A DNA stretch of 13,411 nt, from the NCBI GenBank assembly GCA_025455635.1, contig JALOMF010000043.1:1-13411 (forward strand). The letters are read 5' to 3'. The stretch comes from Saprospiraceae bacterium (lineage in GTDB: Bacteria; Bacteroidota; Bacteroidia; Chitinophagales; Saprospiraceae). Of this stretch, positions 6,104-11,987 are shown one piece after another. A model generated the notes under the pieces. It saw only the letters and a list, made by a program, of their open reading frames with translations. It ran no database searches and was not told the origin of the DNA. The position numbers and the translations under genes are program-made. Each line of letters begins with the position of its first letter. The first letter of the stretch is position 1.

Positions 6104-7180
6104 TCATTTAACCCGATTCAGCCCCAGCGCCTTCAGCATCCAATTGGGGAGCGCCTTGCCGGGTTCCCGCTTGCGCAGGTCGAGGTACCAGCCGATTTTT
6201 TTCAGGATGGGCACTTTGTGCGTTTCCACGAACTCGATGAGCGTGCCGTCAGGGTCTTCCACGTAGCTGAAGCGCCCAGCGGCCTCGCCCATGTCGAAGC
6301 TGTTGTCGCTGTCCACGGTGAAGGGGTGGCCGAAGGCTTCGCAGCGCTCCTTCATGGCAGCCATGCCCGTGATGTCGAAGCAGAGGTGGATATAGCCGAG
6401 GTCGCCCCAGAAGCGGTCCTTGAAAATCTTGCGGGGGCTGCGGTTTTTCACCTCCACCAGTTCCAGTTCCATGTCGCCGAGGAGCTTGGAGAACGGCCCT
6501 TGGTGCGGCTGGCTGTGGCGCAGCAGCACCCGCCGGACGGACGACTCGCCACCGGGCAGGCAGTTCAGGTCGTCAAAGCTCTCATTTTTATCAAAAACAA
6601 CGGTGTCGCAACCCAATATTTGCTTGTAAAACGCCAGCGATTTGTCAATGTCCGACACACCGATGGTACAGCCATAGACACCGCCCATCGTGCGCTCGCC
6701 CGGCTGGAACCAAGAATTGCCCTCCACGATTTCAATCAGGTTGCCGTAGGGGTCGTTGAGGTAAAAATGGAGCTGGCCAGCCGGGTTGCGGGTGATTTCG
6801 CCCAGCACTTCCGCTTGTTTTTGGAGCAAAAACTTGTGCGTGGCACAGACATCCGCCGACTTGATTTTCATGATATAAATGCCGAGGTCGCCCACAAGCG
6901 GTTGAAAATCAGCGGCTTGTGGGGTGCGGCAGGTGTATTGCCAGATTTCGAGGCCGCCGCCGCCCCGCATGTTCAGGGCCAGCACGGCGTGGCGGCTGCG
7001 GGGCTTTCCGCCCGTGTAGGGCAGCATGAGCTTGGCCTCAGCGGCTTCTTCAAAGACGGGCACATCGAAGCCGAGGTGCTCCCGGTACCAACGCCAAGTC
7101 TCGTGGACGTTCTTGTTACCAATGCCTATTTGCTGAATCCCGGCAATAAGTGGAGTGCCGTTGGTTGTAGTAGCTGACAT
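6104..7180 (-). CDS. VOC-family protein with two glyoxalase-like domains
   Basis: A 358-residue protein with two vicinal-oxygen-chelate domains, at about 13-154 and 165-322. Each has the paired beta-alpha-beta-beta-beta modules: in domain 1, GIQQIGIGNKNVHETWRWYR (14-33), LEIWQY (77-82) and FYLNDPYGNLIEIVEG (139-154); in domain 2, GCTIGVSDIDKSLAFYKQIL (170-189), ELELVEV (238-244), YIHLCFDI (263-270) and FSYVEDPDGTLIEFVETH (304-321). Likely metal-binding residues are the Glu at the end of each domain (Glu150 or Glu153; Glu316), Glu78 and His265; the first-strand position of domain 1 carries Gln rather than His. Family members include lactoylglutathione lyases and extradiol dioxygenases. The substrate is not evident, and nothing nearby indicates a pathway. 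The start at 7180 precedes a short Ser/Thr-rich leader. Possible transcription with the following membrane-protein gene. Confidence 0.9.
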   Translation of the reverse strand: MSATTTNGTPLIAGIQQIGIGNKNVHETWRWYREHLGFDVPVFEEAAEAKLMLPYTGGKPRSRHAVLALNMRGGGGLEIWQYTCRTPQAADFQPLVGDLGIYIMKIKSADVCATHKFLLQKQAEVLGEITRNPAGQLHFYLNDPYGNLIEIVEGNSWFQPGERTMGGVYGCTIGVSDIDKSLAFYKQILGCDTVVFDKNESFDDLNCLPGGESSVRRVLLRHSQPHQGPFSKLLGDMELELVEVKNRSPRKIFKDRFWGDLGYIHLCFDITGMAAMKERCEAFGHPFTVDSDNSFDMGEAAGRFSYVEDPDGTLIEFVETHKVPILKKIGWYLDLRKREPGKALPNWMLKALGLNRVK

Positions 7181-7249
7181 GCAGAAAATTGTTTAGCCAT
7201 CAAAAAGACGGCAAAGCTGATATTTTTTTTAGTTTTTTTTGTTAAACCC

Positions 7250-7279
7250 TTTGAAATGGCGGCTTTAGGCTGAATTTTG
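7250..7279 (+). promoter_or_regulatory. Possible Bacteroidota-type promoter for the RpiB-like gene
   Basis: A TTTG at 7250-7253 and GAATTTTG at 7272-7279 resemble the -33 (TTTG) and -7 (TAnnTTTG, 7 of 8 here) elements of this phylum, with an 18-base spacer, slightly short. Transcription would begin about 40 bases before the ATG at 7325. The divergent spacer also contains two runs of eight T (around 7223-7240), which are A runs upstream of the minus-strand VOC gene. Confidence 0.33.
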
Positions 7280-7324
7280 CGGCTACGCTGTTTTCAAGGT
7301 AAACCGTTTCAAAAACTCAATCAC

Positions 7325-7783
7325 ATGAAAATCGCCATCGGCACCGACATGGAGGCGCATTTGCCCAATACCGTTGTGGATTTGCTGCGAAAAATGGGCC
7401 ATGAACCTACGCTTTTCGGCGCCTTCCACACCAAATCGGCGCCTTGGCCCAAAGTCGCCGTGGAAGTAGCCACCGCCGTCTCTAACGGTGATTTTGACAT
7501 GGGGGTTCTTTTTTGCTGGACGGGCACGGGCATCAGTCTCGCCGCCAACAAGGTCAAGGGCATCCGGGCGGCGCTCTGCAACGACGCCGAAACCGCCGCC
7601 GGTGCCCGCAAATGGAACAACGCCAACGTGCTGGCCATGAGCCTCCGCAGCACTTCCGAGCAGGTGGCCAAGGAGATGTTGGAGGCATGGTTCAGCACCG
7701 ACCCCAGCGAGGACACCGACGACGTGATTGCACTGGAGTATTTGGAACGCATTGAAAATGAGCGGTTTAGGGATAGTCGTTAA
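7325..7783 (+). CDS. RpiB/LacA/LacB-family sugar-phosphate isomerase, divergent active site
   Basis: A 152-residue protein. The ATG at 7325 gives MKIAIGTDMEAHL, the expected first strand of the family; an earlier in-frame ATG at 7277 adds 16 unlike residues. The core is clear: GDFDMGVLFCWTGTGISLAA (55-74), NKVKGIRAALC (75-85), then ARKWNNANVLAM (94-105). In standard RpiB enzymes the block reads CGTGIG with a catalytic Cys, and the ring-opening His sits in an R-x-H-N motif. Here Cys64 is kept, but CWTGTG replaces CGTGIG, Trp97 stands at the His position, and the DH of the first loop is DM (8-9). Hence ribose-5-phosphate isomerisation should not be assumed; a related isomerase acting on another sugar phosphate, or a binding protein, is equally possible. 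It is transcribed divergently from the VOC gene. Confidence 0.85.
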   Translation: MKIAIGTDMEAHLPNTVVDLLRKMGHEPTLFGAFHTKSAPWPKVAVEVATAVSNGDFDMGVLFCWTGTGISLAANKVKGIRAALCNDAETAAGARKWNNANVLAMSLRSTSEQVAKEMLEAWFSTDPSEDTDDVIALEYLERIENERFRDSR

Positions 7784-7888
7784 TAAGATAGCCGGATTGA
7801 GCAAATTTGCAGGCTTTTATTGTCATTTCGTTCATCTTTTTCTTGACGGTGAATGCTTGACATGCGCAGGCAGTTTGAATATATTTTT

Positions 7889-8635
7889 ATGAAAAAACAG
7901 CTAGCAACACTTTTCATTTTTCTGGTCGTTTTGGGCCAATCGTTCGGGAGTGATGCCGACCGCATTTTTGCCGAAGGTAACAAAGCCTACGAAGCCAAGG
8001 ACTACGCCAAGGCCATCGAAATCTACGAGCAGTTGCAGGCGGCGGGTAGGCAGTCCGCCGATTTGGAGTACAACCTCGGCAACGCTTGGTACCGCAGCGG
8101 CAGCATTGGCTGGGCAGTTTTGCATTACGAGCGGGCCTTGTTGCTGGATGCAGGGCACGAAGCAGCGGCCAAAAACATCGAGTTTTTGCGCTCGAAATCC
8201 TTGAACGACATCGAACCGCTGCCGCCATTTTTCCTAACTAAATGGTGGAACGCTGCCCGTATGTCCCTCAGCAGCACCGCAATGGGCGTCTTGGCCTTGG
8301 TGATTTGGTGGGCAGGTTTTGGGGTTTTGATAGCTTGGCGGCTCCGCAAAATGCCACGTGGACTTTGGGCAGGTGTAGTGCTGATTTTACTGAGTTTGCT
8401 GCCGCTCTCCTTGTCTCTAAGCCGGACTTTTTTGGAAGGAAACTCCAAGCAGGCCATTCTGATTCAAAAAACGGCCATCCTTCGCTCGACGCCCGACGAT
8501 GGTTCGCAGGAGGTGCTCACGATTTCCGAAGGCACAAAACTGGAGCAGGTAAAACACGTGGAAGGCTGGTGGCAGGTCAGGTTGCTGAACGGTGAGTTGG
8601 GCTGGCTGCCCGAGCTGGCGATGGAGCGGATTTGA
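7889..8635 (+). CDS. BatE-like TPR membrane protein with SH3 domain
   Basis: A 248-residue protein. The ATG at 7889 begins a signal peptide or first membrane anchor (MKKQLATLFIFLVVLGQSFG); the frame opens at 7853 but the extra 12 residues are polar and charged. Residues 23-102 carry tetratricopeptide repeats (FAEGNKAYEAKDYAKAIEIY, then YNLGNAWYRSGSIGWAVLHY). Two membrane segments follow, about 129-152 and 159-180, and a C-terminal bacterial SH3 domain at 188-245 (ILIQKTAILRSTPDDGSQEV; EGWWQVRLLNGELGWLPE). This order is that of BatE, a component of the Bacteroides aerotolerance (BatABCDE) module together with MoxR and DUF58 proteins. No other Bat gene adjoins it, so orthology is inferred from architecture only. 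The gene follows the RpiB-like gene by 105 bases and is convergent with the response regulator. Confidence 0.82.
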   Translation: MKKQLATLFIFLVVLGQSFGSDADRIFAEGNKAYEAKDYAKAIEIYEQLQAAGRQSADLEYNLGNAWYRSGSIGWAVLHYERALLLDAGHEAAAKNIEFLRSKSLNDIEPLPPFFLTKWWNAARMSLSSTAMGVLALVIWWAGFGVLIAWRLRKMPRGLWAGVVLILLSLLPLSLSLSRTFLEGNSKQAILIQKTAILRSTPDDGSQEVLTISEGTKLEQVKHVEGWWQVRLLNGELGWLPELAMERI

Positions 8636-8643
8636 GCTAGCTA

Positions 8644-8689
8644 ACGGATGACGGTAAACGGCGAACGGCGAACGGGTGACGGTGAATGG
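8644..8689. repeat. ACGGNNN heptamer array between convergent genes
   Basis: Six 7-bp units plus a partial: ACGGATG, ACGGTAA, ACGGCGA, ACGGCGA, ACGGGTG, ACGGTGA, ATGG. It fills almost the whole spacer between the BatE-like stop (8635) and the response-regulator stop (8697). Same family as 3365-3403 and 5273-5307 but with more varied third to seventh bases. Confidence 0.87.
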
Positions 8690-8696
8690 CTATTCC

Positions 8697-9419
8697 TTAC
8701 CGCTGGTGGTTCAGCAGCCGCATCAGTTCCTCTAGGTTGGCTTCGCTGACGGGAATCTCTACCCCACCGACCATAACTTGGTGGCTGCGGATGGAAGCGA
8801 TTTTGTCCACGTTGACGATGAACGATTTGTGTACCCTGAAAAAACGCTTCTCCGGCAGTTTCTCCTCGATGCCCTTCAAGGTGGATTTGGTCAAAATGGG
8901 CCGTTTGACATCCTCCAAAAAAATCTTCACATAATCCTTCATCCCTTCGATATGCGTGATTTGGTCAATCGTGATTTTGACCAAGGAGTATTCCACGTTC
9001 ACAAAAAAATGGTTGCTCGCAGGCGCTGGTTCAGCAGTCGAAGCGGGCATGGGTTGCCGTTTTTGGTGGGTGTCCAGTGCTTTGAAGGCTGCCTTCGTGA
9101 ATCGCTCCATGCTCACGGGTTTCAGCAGGTAGTCCACCACTTCCAAGTCGTAGCTCTCCACGGCGTAATTGGAGTAGGCCGTCACGAAAATGACCAACGG
9201 CTTCTCCCGCAGGCTCGCCAAGAACTTGGTGCCCAACATGCCGGGCATCTGGATGTCGAGGAACATCAGGTCAACTTGCTCCCGTTGCAGCACCTCCATC
9301 GCCTCGAAGGGGTTTTTGCAGGTACCCACCAGCTCCAAGAACGGCAATTGCTGGATATTCTCTTCCAACAGCTTGCGGGCAAGGCTTTCGTCATCAACGG
9401 CAATGCATTTTAACTTCAT
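8697..9419 (-). CDS. LytTR-family response regulator
   Basis: A 240-residue two-domain regulator. Receiver domain, 1-118: acidic pair Asp9-Asp10, phospho-acceptor Asp55 in MFLDIQMPG, Thr80 in FVTAYS, and Lys100 in YLLKPVS. A Pro/Ala/Ser linker (122-136) leads to a LytTR DNA-binding domain at about 137-238: FFVNVEYSLVKI, ITHIEGMKDYVKIFL, and FFRVHKSFIVNVDKI (193-207). The chosen ATG at 9419 begins MKLKCIAVDDE, the normal start. The frame continues to 9533 but this would encode a Gln/Ser/Asn-rich tail made purely from tandem repeats. Its partner is the LytS-type kinase at 10665-11693; an aldo/keto reductase gene separates them. LytTR proteins usually bind two short direct repeats upstream of targets; none was identified with confidence here. 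Confidence 0.95.
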   Translation of the reverse strand: MKLKCIAVDDESLARKLLEENIQQLPFLELVGTCKNPFEAMEVLQREQVDLMFLDIQMPGMLGTKFLASLREKPLVIFVTAYSNYAVESYDLEVVDYLLKPVSMERFTKAAFKALDTHQKRQPMPASTAEPAPASNHFFVNVEYSLVKITIDQITHIEGMKDYVKIFLEDVKRPILTKSTLKGIEEKLPEKRFFRVHKSFIVNVDKIASIRSHQVMVGGVEIPVSEANLEELMRLLNHQR

Positions 9420-9423
9420 ATTG

Positions 9424-9500
9424 TTGGATTGCTGTGATTGTTGGATTGTTGGATTGTTGGATTGCTGTGATTGTTGGATTGCTGTTATTGTTGGATTGCC
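9424..9500. repeat. TTGGATTG tandem array abutting the response-regulator start
   Basis: Composite tandem repeat: a 17-bp unit TTGGATTGCTGTGATTG at 9424-9440, two 8-bp TTGGATTG units at 9441-9456, the 17-bp unit again at 9457-9473, a variant with TTATTG ending at 9474-9490, and a last partial unit. It ends four bases from the ATG at 9419, with ATTG between, and lies in the leader of the minus-strand regulator gene. Confidence 0.9.
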
Positions 9501-9519
9501 ATGCTGTGCGTCATGCAAG

Positions 9520-9570
9520 CAACAATTTAACAATCCAACAATTTAACAATCAATCAATTTAACAATCAAT
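9520..9570. repeat. Reverse-complement AACAATTTAACAATC array overlapping the reductase stop
   Basis: Three copies of a 15-16-bp unit, AACAATTTAACAATC(C), roughly at 9521-9535, 9537-9551 and 9552-9567. It includes CAATCCAACAAT (9531-9542), the reverse complement of words in the neighbouring 9424-9500 array, so the two can form a long stem-loop. The last unit runs into the aldo/keto reductase gene: the stop codon (9566-9568) lies within the CAATCAATC repeat. Confidence 0.85.
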
Positions 9571-10582
9571 CTAACCACTTCGCAATTTCGGCCAATTCGG
9601 CTGGCGCAAAATCCAGGTTTTTCAAAGTGCCGATATTGTCGAGCATTTGTTTCGGGCTGCTGGCACCAACCAGCACAGTGGTGATGCGGGGGTCTTTCAG
9701 CAGCCAAGCGATGGCCATTTGCGCCAATGTCTGCCCCCTACCCTGCGCTATTTCGTTGAGCTGGCGCACCCGCTCCAGCACGGCTGGCGAGATTTGCTCT
9801 TTTTTCAAATAACGGCCATCCTTGACGAGCCTTGAATCACTGGGCATGCCCTTGAGGTACTTATCGGTCAATATGCCCTGCTCAAGCGGGCTGAAGGCAA
9901 TGGCTCCAACACCTTGATTTTCAAGCACTTCCAGTAGCCCACCTTCCACCCAGCGGTCGAACATGCTGTACCTCGGCTGGTGGATGAGCAGCGGGGTGCC
10001 CATTTCCCGCAGGATGTTGGCAGCCCGGTCGGCATCGGCGGCTTGGTACTGCGAAATGCCCACGTAGAGTGCCTTGCCCTGCCGCACGATATGGTCGAGG
10101 GCGCCCATCGTTTCTTCGAGCGGGGTGTCGGGGTCGGGGCGGTGGTGGTAGAAGATGTCCACGTAGTCCACGCCCATACGCTGGAGGCTCTGGTCGAGGC
10201 TGGCGATGAGGTATTTGCGGGAACCCAAGGTGCCGTAAGGGCCGGGCCACATATCCCAGCCCGCCTTGGTGGAGAGGATAAGTTCGTCCCGGTAGGACTT
10301 CCAGTCTTGGCGGTAGAGGCGGCCAAAGTTCTCCTCGGCAGCGCCGTAGGGCGGCCCGTAGTTGTTGGCAAGGTCGAAGTGCGTGATGCCGTGGTCGAAG
10401 CTGGTGCGCAGGATGTTGCGGGCGTTTTCGAGGTCGTCGGTGTGCCCGAAATTGTGCCAAAGCCCCACCGATAGCATGGGCAGCAACAGGCCGCTTTTCC
10501 CGCAGCGGCGGTACTGCATCCGGTCGTAGCGGTCATCGGTTGCCCGGTAAAAGCCGGGGTCGTATTTGTCGTTGATTTTCAT
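9566..10582 (-). CDS. gpr: Aldo/keto reductase, L-glyceraldehyde 3-phosphate reductase type (YghZ)
   Basis: A 338-residue (beta/alpha)8 NADPH-dependent reductase closely resembling E. coli YghZ/Gpr, which reduces L-glyceraldehyde 3-phosphate and also methylglyoxal. Family blocks: MQYRRCGKSGLLLPMLSVGL (22-41), WHNFGH (42-47), THFDLANNYGPP (67-78), STKAGWDMWPGPYG (104-117), LLIHQPRYSMFDRWVE (198-213) and LLKDPRITTVLVGAS (294-308). The catalytic tetrad is Asp70, Tyr75, Lys106 and His147 (in YHHRPD). Length is normal. The gene sits between a histidine kinase (82 bases upstream) and its probable regulator (146 bases downstream), all on the minus strand; whether it is a target or a passenger of that system is unknown. 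The ATG at 10582 is preceded by the same CAATCCAACAA word as the regulator gene. Confidence 0.93.
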   Translation of the reverse strand: MKINDKYDPGFYRATDDRYDRMQYRRCGKSGLLLPMLSVGLWHNFGHTDDLENARNILRTSFDHGITHFDLANNYGPPYGAAEENFGRLYRQDWKSYRDELILSTKAGWDMWPGPYGTLGSRKYLIASLDQSLQRMGVDYVDIFYHHRPDPDTPLEETMGALDHIVRQGKALYVGISQYQAADADRAANILREMGTPLLIHQPRYSMFDRWVEGGLLEVLENQGVGAIAFSPLEQGILTDKYLKGMPSDSRLVKDGRYLKKEQISPAVLERVRQLNEIAQGRGQTLAQMAIAWLLKDPRITTVLVGASSPKQMLDNIGTLKNLDFAPAELAEIAKWLD

Positions 10583-10596
10583 GTTGTTGGATTGGT
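10583..10596. repeat. Single TTGTTGGATTGG word at the reductase start codon
   Basis: GTTGTTGGATTGG directly abuts the ATG of the aldo/keto reductase. On the transcript this is CCAATCCAACAAC followed by ATG; the response-regulator leader reads CAATCCAACAAT then ATG. It may be a single unit of the array family seen at 9424-9500. Confidence 0.6.
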
Positions 10597-10664
10597 GTAA
10601 CTAAGGCCGTGAAGGTGGGGAAAAGCACTGACTTATTGCGCAAGCGGCCATAAAAAAACCCTGC

Positions 10665-11693
10665 TCAGGCTTGTGACCAGACCTTCAGCTCCACGTTGAA
10701 CCACTCGCCCTGCTGACCGACTTTCAGTTCGTGGCGGTCGGGGTAAAGCAATTCGAGGCGGCGCTGCACATTGCGCAATCCGATACCGGAGGCGCTGTCC
10801 TTGTCCTCCACGGCCTCGATGGTGGTCTTGTTTTTAACGTTGAAAACAAAGCTTTTCTCCCTGATTATCAAGGATATATCAATGACGGGCGATTGTATCA
10901 GTCCAACTCCGTGCTTGAAGGCATTTTCCACGAAAGGAATCATCAGCATCGGTTCGATGAGCTGCGGGCCGGGGGTGCCCTCAATGTTGAGGCGGATGTC
11001 CACGTCCTCCTCGAAGCGGATTTTTTGGAGTTCGACGTAGTTCTGAAGGTAGTCCACTTCTTTTTCCAGCGGCACCTGCGTCCCGCCCGATTCGTAGAGC
11101 ATGTAGCGCATCAGTTCCGAGAGCTTGATGGTCACCGGCTCGGCGAGGCTGGACTTGGAGCGGATGAGGTAAACGATGCTGTTGAGGATATTGAAAATGA
11201 AGTGCGGGCTAATCTGCGAGCGCAGGAACGATAGCTCGGACTTGAGGCGCTCTTCCTGCTCCTCTTGCCTCGATTTTTCTTGGTTGAGCAACAAGGAAAT
11301 GAACCCGTAGCCCGTGCTGATGGCCGTCACGAATGCCACGGGCACCACGGCCCAAAACACGTCGTTGTGCCGCTTCATAAGGTGGCAAGGTACGACGACT
11401 TCTTTCATCCAATTTTGAAAAAAAGCAAAGAAAACGATGAGGCCAAGCAGGGAAAGCAAGTAGGCGGTCATGCCTTTTTTACCAAAAATCTTTGGAACGA
11501 GCCACTCAGAATTGAGCAAAAACAAGGGAATATTGGTCAATGCGACCGGAATGATAGCAATGCTGAACTCGTAGGCCCGCTCGTTGTCGCTGTTGGTGAT
11601 GATGGGCAAGCCAATCCAAATCGCCCAGAGGACGATGTGGAAAATGAACTTGAAAAGCACATCCGAAGCAATGTTTTTGCCCAGTAAATTCAT
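10665..11693 (-). CDS. LytS-type sensor histidine kinase (His_kinase family)
   Basis: A 342-residue membrane kinase. The N-terminal half has four likely membrane helices, at about 11-32, 43-62, 75-95 and 111-136, with no evident sensor domain between them. A short coiled helix (138-156) leads to the PF06580-type His box SQISPHFIFNILNSI (159-173), with phospho-acceptor His164, then an atypical ATPase region: N box MIPFVENAFKHG (251-262, Asn257) and G box SGIGLRNVQRRL (302-313). This architecture pairs with LytTR regulators, and the partner is the gene at 8697-9419. The signal sensed is unknown. The start at 11693 matches the family, with the first helix beginning at once. It is the first gene of a kinase, reductase, regulator series. 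Confidence 0.95.
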   Translation of the reverse strand: MNLLGKNIASDVLFKFIFHIVLWAIWIGLPIITNSDNERAYEFSIAIIPVALTNIPLFLLNSEWLVPKIFGKKGMTAYLLSLLGLIVFFAFFQNWMKEVVVPCHLMKRHNDVFWAVVPVAFVTAISTGYGFISLLLNQEKSRQEEQEERLKSELSFLRSQISPHFIFNILNSIVYLIRSKSSLAEPVTIKLSELMRYMLYESGGTQVPLEKEVDYLQNYVELQKIRFEEDVDIRLNIEGTPGPQLIEPMLMIPFVENAFKHGVGLIQSPVIDISLIIREKSFVFNVKNKTTIEAVEDKDSASGIGLRNVQRRLELLYPDRHELKVGQQGEWFNVELKVWSQA

Positions 11694-11987
11694 GTAAAAA
11701 TGGTTATTGGTAGCGGGTTTAAATTAAAAATGCGGAAACTGGATAGCCCCACTTGATTAATAACTGTTCCAAAATTAGGCACCCCGGCCGCATCCCCATT
11801 TGCGAAGCGATGAAAACAGAAATTTTGAAGATAAAAACCGCTAAACAAGCAGGTTTTCAAGGGTTTTTAGCGATATCTCCACGCCTTGCAGTTTCATCGC
11901 CTCAAACTTGCATTTAAGCGATAACCAAAATCCTGCTCCTGCGTTTGATGTTCCTTTGCATCAAGAATTTTTCACCTAACTATTATC
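11694..11987. other. Divergent spacer between histidine kinase and receptor genes
   Basis: A 294-base non-coding stretch, AT-richer than its surroundings, with no ORF worth calling. It must hold both divergent promoters. It contains an imperfect hairpin (CGCTAAA 11839-11845 with TTTAGCG 11866-11872, 20-base loop). A TTTG and a TTCCTTTG around 11943-11958 might serve the receptor gene but are not spaced as a pair. No tandem array is present here, unlike most spacers in this window. Confidence 0.6.
11770..11777 (-). promoter_or_regulatory. Possible -7 element for the histidine kinase gene
   Basis: On the minus strand this reads TAATTTTG, a perfect match to the Bacteroidota -7 consensus TAnnTTTG, about 77 bases before the ATG at 11693. 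No TTTG is found at the -33 distance, so support is partial. Confidence 0.28.

Noticed and set aside
6090..6104. AGCTG/CAGCT hairpin at the end of the VOC gene
   Set aside because: Only 5 bp, overlaps the stop codon, and no T tract follows; likely chance.
6218..7177. 319-residue plus-strand ORF opposite the VOC gene
   Set aside because: Antisense to a clear two-domain VOC protein; composition typical of a shadow frame.
9420..9533. Gln/Ser/Asn-rich N-terminal extension of the response regulator
   Set aside because: Encoded purely by tandem repeats; the receiver domain starts normally at 9419.
9424..9570. Possible CRISPR array
   Set aside because: Units are 8-17 bp and contiguous, with no unique spacers and no cas genes nearby.
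10652..10680. Terminator after the histidine kinase gene
   Set aside because: Seven T follow the stop on the minus strand, but the preceding CCTGAGCAGG can form only a 3-4-bp stem with a 2-4-base loop.
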